DNA from: Molanna angustata
Lineage: Eukaryota; Arthropoda; Insecta; Trichoptera; Molannidae
Direction: 5' to 3'
Assembly (NCBI GenBank): GCA_963576475.1
Contig: OY754977.1
Coordinates: forward strand, 32,429,672 to 32,493,671
DNA: 64,000 nucleotides
This document shows positions 23,616-33,913 of this stretch, in pieces (positions within the stretch are counted from its first letter, which is position 1; each line of letters begins with the position of its first letter). The notes beneath the pieces were generated by a model, which searched no databases, was not told the DNA's origin, and worked only from the letters and a program-made list of their open reading frames with translations. Made by a program: the position numbers and the translations under genes.

Positions 23616-23806
23616 AAATAATAATAATAATAATGAACACTTTCCTTGCACCCTGCGCAAGTGGCGAGGTTATTGCCGTATGGCAATTTCTTCCAACGAA
23701 CCAGTGTTTCCAGCCCAGAGAAGCAGTAATATCTCCTCTGCTGGGAATCGAACCCAGGACGCCCGTACAGAAACCGAACGGCTTACCAACTGTGCCACGG
23801 CGAATA
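23616..23806 (-). mobile_element. tRNA-derived SINE, family 1, full-length
   Basis: Read on the minus strand, the head has an A box (TGGCACAGTTGGTAAG) and a B box (GGGTTCGATTCCCAGCAG), about 30 bp apart, as in a tRNA. The body continues to GGAAGAAATTGCCATACGGC, then AATAACCTCGCCACTTGCGC, and ends in an (ATT)n tail at 23616-23634. The distal hairpin is the same as the 3' end of the LINE at 55396-56440, so that LINE type probably mobilises it. A partial copy lies at 48702-48862. Confidence 0.85.
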
Positions 23807-23904
23807 ATGAAAGTTTTAAAAATAGTAATTTATAACCGCTGGTTTGTTCAATGATTATTTTTTCCTATAATGAAAACAAATACAAATATTTATTATAAAG
23901 ATTC

Positions 23905-24255
23905 ATAAATATCTTCTTCCTCTTCGTGGTCACCAAGCTTTGCTTTGCACCAAGCTCTCCATCTCTCCAAACATTACCTCTTCATCTCTTGGTAGCTGCT
24001 ACAACGCACATCACTAATCACCTGGTCCATATAACTGTCTCAAGAGCGATCTCTATTGTTTCTGCCCTTCGCAATTCCTTCGGCTATAGTAACAAGCAGA
24101 CCCGGATGCCTGATGTTATGGCCTATCCATTTAGATCGTTGCTGGGCAACCCTCTTTAGAAGTTGTCTCGTTTCTCTGACTCTGCTCAGTACCACATCGT
24201 TTGGAATATGGTCTGACCAATGAATCCTAACAATCCGTCTATTATACTAATGACG
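23905..24255 (-). mobile_element. LINE RT C-terminal fragment
   Basis: Minus strand: RIVRIHWSDHIPNDVVLSRV, RETRQLLKRVAQQRSKWIGH, GIAKGRNNR, then RWRAWCKAKLGDHEEEED. This matches the layout of the other RTE-like RT tails (QR..WIGH then a basic run then a WR..A stretch). Two stops interrupt it. Different family from 7316-7950. Confidence 0.6.
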
Positions 24256-24960
24256 TACTGATTCACTCATATTCATCTATTTGTAAAAATATATGTTGGA
24301 TAATGAAATCGATTCATAACCTTATAATAAATTTGATTCGTCATAAACAAATCATGCATTAGATGAAAATGTAATTTTAATAAATATTAAAAAAATAGTT
24401 TGTTCGGTGTATTTGAGAACATCGATGATGTGCGAAATTAAAAGCAATTTAATGGGAATCCTTTACTTCCAATTTTAGATGAATCAAAAGATTTTTTTGT
24501 TTTTTGCGTCATATTTTTTTAATTATGTCGTTTAATTTTATTTTTTTATAACATTCGATAAAAATTACATTTCTTTTAAAATTCAACATACAGGTGATGA
24601 TAATTAATTAAATAACGCGCATTTATATTTATTTCTTTAAACGCGAATAATTTTTTTAACTAAATTTAATTGAATACTTCATCATTTTGCTCTTTAATTT
24701 TTTTTTTAATTTTTGTGATTTTATAAATACGTAAAAAGCATAAATAAATTATTGAAAATAAACATAACAACTTTTAAATAAATAGAAAAGGGGGTTATTA
24801 ATGTATTTGTGTGATAATTTTTTGTAAAAAAAGTTTTAATTTATATTCGCCCCACTAAATCTTATCTATGAGTATTATAAAGTTAGTAATGTATTTTTTC
24901 CTCTTTTTGTAGAGATTTGTATCTTTTATTTTATGTACGTTAAAAGGTGTTTATCTGTTG
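24256..24960. other. AT-rich intergenic stretch
   Basis: Nothing recognised. Confidence 0.4.
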
Positions 24961-25815
24961 GTGACAGGAAAATTATTCGAAAAACAATTATTCGAATGCT
25001 CAATTTTACGAAAATCAATTTTACGAATGCCAATTATTCGAATTACATTTTTTCGAAAAACAATTTTCCGAACACACAATTATCAGAAATTACAATTGTT
25101 CTAATTTTTATGACGTCATGTTGGTAGTATTGTGAGAGGAATAAACCATAGATTTTTATTATAATATACTAGATGTCGTAGTTAGCAAATTAATTTTGTA
25201 TGAATCGAAAACAAATGACTCACTTTTTGCACGGAGTACTACATCTACATAGTATATTATGTATAATAAAAATCTATGGAATAAACAACATGGCGACGCA
25301 CCGCGCTGTCAGATATCCTAGGATGTAGGTACACCTATTTTTTAAACCTAAACCTACAAAACTTTGGTAAAAATAGGTTGGTTAGGTTTGTTTGTAGTTA
25401 CAATTGCGACTGGCGTGAGCCAGTTGCATTATATATTCAAAAAGTAACTATAATATTAAAATAAAATAACTAAATTGGTGTGAATACTAGATAAACATAA
25501 ACTGGTGTACAAACTAGGCTATCCCGTGCTGTCAAACATCAGTTATTAAAAATGTGCAAACACACGTACCCAACAATAAAACAACAAGTAATAATAGTCT
25601 TCATCGAATATATTTTACTGGCAACAAATATGTCAAAGGAGGCAACATAATGACACAAAAATATATCAAATTCGGTTAATTGGTTTTCCAACAAATGTTA
25701 GTTCGAATAATTTGCTTTCGGACAATTGTCATTCTGATTACTGATTTTCGAAAAATTGTTATTCGTACAATTGCGCATTCGAACAATTGTGTTTCGAAGA
25801 ATTTTCATGTAATCT
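24961..25815. mobile_element. Element bounded by inverted TTCGAA-type subterminal repeats
   Basis: The left end (24965-25100) is a run of short units of the type CAATTATTCGAA; the right end (25690-25810) carries the complementary run TTCGAACAATTG. The interior has no ORF. It encloses a smaller inverted repeat at about 25147-25280 (CATAGATTTTTATTATAA facing its near complement), likely a nested MITE, and the hairpin at 25406-25427. Confidence 0.6.
25406..25427. repeat. GCGACTGGC hairpin
   Basis: GCGACTGGC-GTGA-GCCAGTTGC forms a 9-bp stem with one G-T pair. A sister hairpin at 61527-61548 has two changes that keep the pairing. Confidence 0.55.
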
Positions 25816-27086
25816 TATCTGTTATGGTACATTTTTTTTATTTCGAAAATTAATACAATTAAAAAGAAATGTCTAACATAAATCTTTTTCTACTCTTTAA
25901 AATAATATTGATTAATAAAATGTAGATAATTCTATGTAATATAATATCCCATCAAATTGTTATGATTTTTGAATAAATTATAGTGAAATAATATTACTAA
26001 TCTCGTTAAGTTATACTGACAATGTGTAGTAATAACAAATGTGAAGGATAAAGTAAAGACTATAGGATAAAACGATAACACTTCAAAGAACATAGATAGC
26101 AAAATCATTTGGCCTGAGCTTCCAAAACATTTAGATGTAAATATAAAAAAAATGTATTAACGTAGTTTAAACGATGTGTATGGTATTATTTGAACAATGT
26201 GTAGAATATTATTTGAACAATGTGTATATTTTATTTTTCCATTAGATAATTATAGTTTTCATCTATATGTTTATATTTGTTGCAAATGAAGTACATAATT
26301 ATTCCAAAATGCTCGTTATTGGTTTTATACTGTAACAACAATAAGAAATCATTGTGGTGATAAAATCTTTATTCACGTTTGTAATAAAAATTTGAATTTA
26401 GTATCATATATTATGTTGAAATACCCTATATAATGTTTCGTTAAGCAAATAAAAAACGAAAAAAATCATTCACATTCCTTAAAAACACTATGACAAAATA
26501 TATTTTTGTTATAATATTATATTCATATTATGTCACATGAAAATTAATTTTCCAATTATCGGCAGATTTTCGCGTTTTACATACCTCGATTGAATGTCTT
26601 TTCATATACTGGTAATCTGCACTACACCATACTAATATAATATGTATGTACATAGAGAATCACAACTATGTTAGAATCCATGTTTATAAAATGATTTTTT
26701 TTCACATTTATGTTTTTTTTTTAATATTTCAGTATGTAGAATTATATTAATACTTATACGATAGCGACAATTTAAAATTGCATATTTTGAATACATAGTT
26801 CGACAAAAATTATATAATTTATAGCAAAAAGCACATTATATTGTATGTGAAGACAAACAAACTGAAAAGTATTTCATCTTTATGCTTACATTTAAATCGA
26901 AAAACATCATATCACAAATTCTCCACTTTTGAAAAAGTTATTTTTTTTAATTGTTTGTTCATAGAATGTAAATTTATTACATAAACCAGGAGTATTTTTA
27001 TAAATTTCTTTTGACAGTAACACTTTTACAGTCTTATATTTTAATTAAGCGGCTACCATCACACCAAACTCATCCCGATCTTATGA
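25816..27086. other. AT-rich intergenic stretch
   Basis: No gene or repeat family recognised. Confidence 0.4.
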
Positions 27087-27156
27087 CAGCCTAATTAGTT
27101 ACGCCGCATCCGGCGTAACTAATTAGGCTGGCGCATCTCAGGCAGTGGCCTGAGAT
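27087..27156. repeat. Two adjacent hairpins
   Basis: The first is perfect with 20-bp arms (CAGCCTAATTAGTTACGCCG) and loop CATC, 27087-27130. The second is ATCTCAGGC/GCCTGAGAT at 27135-27156, followed by TTTTT. They lie about 280 bp beyond the end of the ORF fragment at 27436-27845 and may belong to the same element. Confidence 0.7.
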
Positions 27157-27435
27157 TTTTAAGCCATGATATTGTTTAACGCCCCATACTCCCTCTATCT
27201 TTCCTTCCACTATGAGTTATAGGACCTATCTATCACCACGGCATATGTCGCCAAACTATGCGTCTTTGCTTGTCAATACAGAAATCAGCCACTCTCTCTC
27301 TCTTTTTCCATCTTAATATTAATATTTTTTTTTTCAAAATAACTATGTTACATTATAACAAGGTTAGACACAATTCAATCGATTTTCCAATTATTAAGAT
27401 ACAAAAGATAAAAGCAATCGTGGTTTCACTGGATG

Positions 27436-27845
27436 CATGAATTCAGGCCCACGAGCACAGGCGACCAGAGTACCAGCCAGAACAGGCGAGCCACATGGGC
27501 TTGCGACCATGTATGGGGGATCAAGAGGCCCCTTTATGACTCAAGTCACACTCACCTCTCACTCACCAATCTCCGACTGATACTCCATTCCCCTGCGCAT
27601 CCAAATCCAATAGTATGCGGATAATGCTGCTTTTGCCACCCTATCCAATAGTTGTTTTATTTTATCTCTAGGGAGACCCAGGTCTTTAAAGTAGGAATAT
27701 AAAGATTTTGCGGGCAGGCCTCTCACCCCCACCTCTACAGCATATATAATATTCGTGCCAAAGCCATTTTGAACTGTTAGTAGTTCCTTGTAATTGTTTA
27801 GTTTGTATTGGTGGTCTTTTGGAATATTTGTGTCTCATTGAACAG
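27436..27845 (-). mobile_element. Retroelement ORF fragment, unassigned clade
   Basis: The minus strand reads NVELTVQ, a stop, then PKDHQYKLNNYKELLTVQNG, IIYAVEVGVRGLPAKSLYSY and FKDLGLPRDKIKQLLDRVAK, then AALSAYYWIWMRR before further stops. The VEVG.RG..A.S......LGL..........AAL...Y.IW pattern is one I associate with sequence following the RT domain in some non-LTR elements, but I cannot name the clade. The frame holds three stops, so it is a relic. Confidence 0.5.
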
Positions 27846-29520
27846 TCAGCTCCACATTCAATTTCTCTTTGAATACAAACCTAACCAAAAACTAATATTT
27901 ATGTTAATTCAACAATTATTTGATATTTTAATTATTAATTAATTCAGTGGCTGCCTCTTTAATGTTATTTACAAACTACTTATTTTTGACACTTGATTTG
28001 TAACTAGTTTTCACTATAAATCTTTCTACATCGATAAAATATCGATTGAATACTTTCAATGTCAAAATTGATGAACTTTGTGAGTGTGAATATTTGGAAA
28101 TAAATGATTATATTTAAGTAACTACATATTAATTATTGTTCACATAAATATTTAGTAATGAATCATTGTTATTGAAAATTTTCTATGAAACCTATACTTA
28201 CCTACTGTTAAAATAAAGTTATTATTATCATTACATTATTATTATTATTATTATTATAGTTGTACAAACAATTTTGTTTTGTTTTAACGATCATTACAAC
28301 TACAGTTGCTGCTTGGTGCTGGTATTAATTTTTTTCAAAGGTACATTTATATATAATTAGGTTTTTGCCTCTAAATCATCCTCTATTTTCTAAAGCCAAT
28401 ACCCAATTGTATATATTTTAATAAAATATTATAAAATACTGTTCAATCTTTTTCACAACTAGACAATAAAACCGAATCAAATAACTTTACTGTATTAGGT
28501 ACCTATTAAATAATATAATATTCAAATTCCATTGATTTTTTTTTCATAATTATTTTGACAACTAACAACTCCTTTATAATGAAAATGTAATGAAGTTAAA
28601 ATATATATATATATATACAAAAACAGAATTTAATGACAATATAAATTCTGTTAAGGTATTATGAAAATGGAATATATCAAGATTAGAAACTTACCGAGAT
28701 TATTTGAACCAATTTCCTACTGAATACAATATAAAATATGATTTATAATAATATTAATATATTTTTGATGTTAAAAATCAGGAGTCATTAGTGAAGTACA
28801 GCTCAGAAGTTAATCCTTTGACTTGTTAAATATCTGGATGGATGAATTATTCCCAATTGAAAGCTTGATCGATGCGCTTGTTGGATTTTATTTTGATCTG
28901 TTGAATAATTTACAATTTACGCATTGATCTGCTTATTTGTTTTAAATCAAATTTAAAGTGAAAATTTGATGATTTTCTTTTTTTTTCGGTTGACTATAAA
29001 TTCTAAATTGACCTTAAAAATATTCTAATACCAGCCGATTCAGCGCTGATAGAAAAAATGATATTCACTGGCAAACACCACTCTTATATATAATGTAATA
29101 TATTAGAATAAAATATCTTAGAATAAGGTAAAATTGATTGAATACACAATAATATCTCATTTATATAATATTATATATATTAAATATTATTAAATACGTT
29201 GTCTAATAGATAAAAAAAATATTAATATAAGGAACACTGTGAGATTGATTCACTCACTGTAATAGTTGATAAGTTTAGTGGAAATTAATTATTTCATATA
29301 CCTATAATTATAATATATGTAAAACATACCTATTAATACATTGTAATAAAAAAATTGTCATAGTTAAAAATAAAAAATATTAATTTTTATGGGAAAGCGT
29401 AAGCACCTTATTGTTTATTAAATATTATTATTATTATAGAAAGTATTGTAAAATAACATATAAACTATGAATTAAATGTTATGCGTTAATAATACACATT
29501 GTTTTATTTTATCGTGTTGG
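27846..29520. other. AT-rich intergenic stretch with (ATT)n
   Basis: A short (ATT)n run lies at about 28232-28258. No gene recognised. Confidence 0.45.
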
Positions 29521-29838
29521 TTTAATAATAATTAATAAAGCGCCGTTTAGTGATACAAGATCACACCAAGGGCGCTAAATTTTATTTGTTGGCTCTACCA
29601 AACAAGGCTGTCTTAAGAATTTATTCCACTCTAAAGGCCCGTTCACACTGAAACCGCAATCATAACAAACCGCCTTATTGACTGTCCGATTCTTTTAAAG
29701 AGTACTCTGTGATCCAAATGATCTCAATCTAAGCTGTGTTCCTGATGGAACATTTTTCGACACAGTTCTCGGATATACTGTGGAAACAAGACGTTTAGAG
29801 CCTTAAACACCATCAGTCTTATATGTAGTATACTCGTC
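29521..29838 (-). mobile_element. CR1/jockey-like LINE 3' fragment
   Basis: On the minus strand: LMVFKALNVLFPQYIRELCR, then broken frames containing a basic Y.RRF-like stretch, then a W(N)KF tail, a stop and the 3' UTR AGCGCCCTTGGTGTGATC with AACGGCGCTTTATTAATT at the end. The same C-terminus and 3' UTR occur on plus at 40733-40940, where the frame is better kept. Confidence 0.6.
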
Positions 29839-29844
29839 ATGGAA

Positions 29845-30115
29845 TTTTCAATCTGTGTAGTTCGTTGAAAATTCCATGTTCGTTGGCAATGGGCAGGTCA
29901 TGTGGCAAGACAGAAAGATGATAGATGGACCCCCAAAATTCTGAATTGGAGACCCTATCATAATAGAAGTAGGGTAGGGAGACCACAGAGGAGATGGACT
30001 GACGACATTGTCGAACTGGTGGGACATGGGTGGAAACAGAGCGCCCAGGATAGAGAGAAGTGGAAAACTCAGGAAGAGGCCTTTATCCAGCAGTGGAGTG
30101 AAAGGGGCTGAAGAA
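29845..30115 (+). mobile_element. RTE-like LINE RT tail
   Basis: Plus-strand frame RWQWAGHVARQKDDRWTPKI, then RVGRPQRRWTDDI, then a W...AQDREKW....EAFIQQWSERG ending at a stop. This is a classic tail of RTE-group RT proteins (W.GH..R, GRP..RW.DDI). The frame stays open from about 29870 to the stop, so this copy is younger than its neighbours, but it is heavily 5'-truncated. Confidence 0.8.
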
Positions 30116-30599
30116 GTAGAAGAAGAAGTAGTTCGTTTAGAAGAGGTGTTATGTGACTTTTTTGTCAACTCCATAAATCTACCTGTTTTTTTATAGTATG
30201 TGTAAAAAGTGGAATTTGAATCAGGTATTGGTTGTAATGTATTATGTATTACAGAATGAAGAACTACAAGCATCATCCCAAGTTGGCCTTAAAATGAACA
30301 TAAAACTTAAATCATGTCCCCAAAAAAACAGCAGCAAAACGATAACAATTAATAGGGTAAGGATGGACTGCTTTCTCTAGGCTTTATTATATATATTTAA
30401 TTATAAAAAGTCCTTACAAGTCTCAATAGAAATCTTTATGATTCGTGTGTCTTGCCAGTGATAACTTATGAACTAGAAACTATGTCTAGCGAATAATCGG
30501 AAGCTGCGGTTTGTGCAGCGGAGGATGGAGACTAATGCTAGGCATTATTAACTTGAGAGACAAAATAAAAAATGTAATCATTCGACAAAAGACAAAAAT
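30116..30599. other. Non-coding stretch
   Basis: Nothing recognised except a GAAGAAGTAGAAGAAGAAGT patch just after the LINE stop, at 30111-30130. Confidence 0.4.
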
Positions 30600-30850
30600 C
30601 GTCGACATTGTTGATAAAGTCTTCAAGCTGAAGTGGCAAAAGGCTAGTTATATGGCAAATTAAGTGGATGGCAGATGGACTTCTAAGATTCTTGAACGGA
30701 GGCCGTGGGGGAAGAAAAGAAGTGCGGGAAGACCCCAGAGGATTTCCAAATGATGGAAAAGAGTGGGTTTGTGTTGCTCTAGGTCGGAAAGCTTGGAAGA
30801 GTTTTATAAAGACCTATATCTATCATTGGAGAGAAGAAAGCTAGCAGTAA
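30600..30850 (+). mobile_element. Decayed RTE-like LINE RT tail
   Basis: Broken frames give KLKWQKASYMAN, DGRWTSKILERRPWG, RSAGRPQRI and SLEEFYKDLYLSLERRK. These follow the order of the better copy at 29845-30115 with frameshifts and stops. Confidence 0.6.
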
Positions 30851-30929
30851 GTAAGTATTGGTTAAGTTATGAGTATCAGATTAAATTGATTACCTGGATT
30901 ATCGAGTATGTAAGTACCTGGATTTGACC

Positions 30930-31127
30930 TACCATGGCGGGTTTGGATACAACAAACCAGAGTAAGAACACAGCAGGACTGCTGCAATTACCGATTGCGT
31001 GGAACAGACCGGTCGGTTAAACACGGCCACCTTAAGAAATCTAAACCTCCGATACATCCACGATACGAAATCAGAAGCGGTGGACTGGCTTTCAGCGCTG
31101 GAACCGAGACTTCGATAAAAATCGATA
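30930..31127 (+). mobile_element. C-terminal remnant of an unassigned element ORF
   Basis: A plus frame from about 30970 reads EHSRTAAITDCVEQTGRL, then NLRYIHDTKSEAVDWLSA, then LEPRLR and a stop at 31125. A second locus at 34448-34492 ends EAVEWLTELDPRL and a stop, so both derive from one repeated ORF. I do not recognise the family. Confidence 0.4.
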
Positions 31128-31373
31128 TCTTAGCATACGAAAATTAAATAAGAATTAAGCAAGCGGTCACTGCGACAAAACTTGTAGGTAGCTTAAAAGG
31201 TTATGGCTAAACATAATCTTAAATAATAATTCACGTAACTCAGCAATAGAAATTTGTATAATATACTTGTCTTATCAATAAATTTTGATTTCGATAAGTG
31301 GTAGAAATTCCCACTATTTTATTTAGTAATAAAAAAAAATCAGACCATCGAATGTGCATTTTTAATATCGTTC

Positions 31374-31855
31374 CATAGTGGTGACCCCGTTGCGAATAAT
31401 TGATTCAAGTTTTTTTTTTTAGTTTTGCACCAACTAAATACAAATTTGAACTACTCAACGCTCAACTGTCAACCACAATTTACATAAAACTTCTTACAAA
31501 TGGTAAACATATCGAACTCAAGATGGATGCCAGTCACCTAATGATATAAGACTTAAATGACAAAAAGCTTTTCCTGACTGATATGTTATTGTAATATTTT
31601 GCGTTGTACCATAGTGGTGAACTCGTTACAAAAAATCAATGCAGGTTTAACCAAATAGTTAAGCTTCACTAAATACACATTTGAAAGACGAACTACTAAG
31701 CAACCAGCTCCCAATCATTATTCAAACTTCCTACTAATGGTAAACATCCCGAATTCAAGAAGAGTGCCAATCACCTATCGATATATGAATCAATTGACAC
31801 AAAGTTTTTCCTGACAGATTTCCTGTCATTAAAATATTTTGCGTTGCCTCTAAGT
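31374..31855. repeat. Diverged tandem duplication, about 238 bp unit
   Basis: Unit 1 (about 31374-31611) and unit 2 (about 31612-31855) share ATAGTGGTGA, CACTAAATACA/CAACTAAATACA, ATGGTAAACAT and GTTTTTCCTGAC in the same order. It lies just beyond the stop of the DM4/12 gene. TGGTGACCCCG in unit 1 resembles the primer-binding region of some Ty3/gypsy elements, so a retroelement origin is possible. Confidence 0.55.
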
Positions 31856-32036
31856 CTACATATGAAAATTAATTTTCTTTTTTGGCGAATAGTGGCCAAG
31901 TGCCAGGTCCAACAAAGAAACTTGACATTTCCTGTATTTGAGATGACATCCTTCATCGTCCTTAGCAGATCTGTGAGCAGCATCGTACATGTGGTGTTCG
32001 AGTGGTTCTGATGGGAGAACCTTTGACAGTGGAAGC
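31856..32036 (-). CDS. DM4/12-family secreted protein, exon 4 with stop
   Basis: Exon 4 begins after TTTTTTTCAG (acceptor at 32037-32038). One base completes a serine codon, then LPLSKVLPSEPLEHHMYDAA, HRSAKDDEGCHLKYRKCQVS and LLDLALGHYSPKKK follow to TAG at 31856-31858. The YDAA......GC...Y.KC..S(L/F)LD pattern, with two cysteines, is the usual C-terminal end of DM4/12 proteins. There is no close AATAAA; a TTTATT complement near 31318 is too far to be convincing. Confidence 0.9.
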
Positions 32037-32354
32037 CTGAAAAAAATTATCAATTATCTTGTAAGTATAATATTAAAACATTAAATTCAAGATATGGGAG
32101 ATTTCTTCAAATAAAATAATTGATATGAAAAATAACTATTGAAATTTATTTAACGATATAAATTAATACTTAGACGAGATTTAAAAAAATGTTCTTCACT
32201 GATTCACTGCAATGAGAAATGTTTTACCCCGATTTGTATTATACGATTTATTTTAATTATTATTTAGTATTTGTCTTATGACATTCTAGATCTAAATAAA
32301 CACATAAACACCATCTTAAATGACTACAAAAATAGTTTATTAATGAATTCTTAC
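32037..32354 (-). other. DM4/12 gene intron 3
   Basis: 318 bp, GTAAGA to CAG, AT-rich, no repeat seen. Confidence 0.85.
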
Positions 32355-32465
32355 GAAAATACTGTTCTGAAGAGTTCCTCCATAATTGTATTTCCTTTAG
32401 GCATCAATCTCTGAGCAGCCTCACACAGAGCTCTAAAAATGCATTCTCTTCCGTTGTAGCCCATA
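32355..32465 (-). CDS. DM4/12-family secreted protein, exon 3
   Basis: 111 bp, acceptor TTTTTCAG and donor GTAAGA. The first base T completes an aspartate codon split with exon 2. It reads MGYNGRECIFRALCEAAQRL then MPKGNTIMEELFRTVF, ending in two bases of a serine codon. The G..C(I/L)(L/F)R(A/C)(I/L)CE core with two cysteines is the diagnostic heart of the DM4/12 domain. Exon length and both phases are identical to the paralogous exon at 61222-61332. Confidence 0.9.
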
Positions 32466-33707
32466 CTGAAAAATATTAATTGATCCAAGTCTTTCTTAAA
32501 AATAATGACACATAAGCATATTCAGTTCAATGATTTATCCAATGAACCAAAGTAAATTCGATGCCTACATTAAAGTATAAAATATTAAAAAACAAAAACA
32601 GCGACTGAAAAAAAATTTCACAAACAAAAATTCAAGCTAAAATCATGCATTTTTTCAACATGTAATTAACATGCATAGGTAAAAAATAAATAGAAAAAAA
32701 ATAGAAAAAAAAAAAAAAATAAAATCAAAACATAAAAAAGGTACATAATTGTATTCTTTTGTATCGTATTCAAAAACAATTTTGGACCCTATCCAATTCA
32801 AACATTGTTTGGAAAATTTACAGCATTTTCATAAAATGAATTTGGTATAATATTTTATTATGAAAATTTGATAATTAGTCTATGCCATTTTATGAAAGTG
32901 ATGTCCCTTTTTTAGCATTTTGAAAATAAAAATATCAAATTTTAAGTTTCCTGAGCTTGGGGTCACCTTGAAATATTCGACAGTTAAAAAAATGAGAAGC
33001 ACTGATCAGATATCCTTCAAAATCTAATGGGATCTAAGAGGGTATGAGATAAACGAATTTGCAAAATTTTAAAATAGTCAAATGAGTACTTTTAGTCTAT
33101 AATCAATGAGTAGAATAAACACGCCGTATAAAGCACATATTCTCCAGCACACACAGATATATCGTGATGAAACTTTCAGAATAAAATCTCAGCATGATAC
33201 TTGGTTATAACCTGTGGCTACTTTCGGAAGTATCTATGGTACATCTGAGAATACAAAGTCGACCTGTATTTGAGCAAAAGGTCGTGCGACCATTCCTTTT
33301 GACAAGTCTCCAACCGACGTGACTGATGTATGCTTACGAGAACTCTACTTCCATCGCATCCATTATTTATTTCGCAATCTAATTTAAGCAATTTTGATTT
33401 AAAAAAAGTGTATACATATATCCTAGAATAAAGTGACTAAAGAAACGTAAGTCCAAATCTTATCTATTTCATTTAAACACCTATCATCCATTCATGCAAC
33501 ATTTAGGAATGCTTTGATAATGAACAGAGTGATTGAGAATATTTAGTAGTAATCTTAATCTTAAAGCTTGAAACAAGCATACCTTAAAAATATAGTGAGG
33601 AGCAAAAATATTCTTGAATAGCTATTTCTACATTAATATACTTGTATTACCTTACAAACAGATATGCTTTTTAGTTACTTCATTAATGCATATGTATTTT
33701 TACTTAC
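32466..33707 (-). other. DM4/12 gene intron 2
   Basis: About 1.2 kb between donor GTAAGT and acceptor CAG. AT-rich with a poly(A)-rich patch near 32690-32720. A less AT-rich block at 33120-33360 is unassigned. Confidence 0.8.
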
Positions 33708-33913
33708 TCGTTCATCACCAATTCCAGTTTGTGATATAAATCTCTTCTGTATCTTCTTGCGATGACTGGACGTGGTACAACTTGGGTTCTCTTCAAGGCT
33801 TTTATAGAAAGTGTTTCGTTCGGCAGCTCGTAGGCTATTCCCCAGTTCAAACCCCAGGTGAAGATGCCCGGACTTGGCTGACCGAGAACTCCGACCGTCA
33901 AACATGCAGCCAT
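33708..33913 (-). CDS. DM4/12-family secreted protein, exon 2
   Basis: 206 bp, acceptor TTGTAG just above 33913 and donor GTAAGT at 33707-33702. It reads MAACLTVGVLGQP, FTWGLNWGIAYELPNETLS, then a basic linker VVPRPVIARRYRRDLYHKLE and LVMN, ending in GA of a split codon. The aromatic W.L..(G/A)..YELP.(E/D) block and RR(D/E)LY.KLE are typical of the middle of DM4/12 proteins. The leading ATG is internal, because exon 1 supplies the signal peptide in frame. Confidence 0.9.

Noticed and set aside
27135..27161. Bacterial-type intrinsic terminator (stem then T-run)
   Set aside because: Eukaryotic DNA full of T-runs; no bacterial gene nearby.
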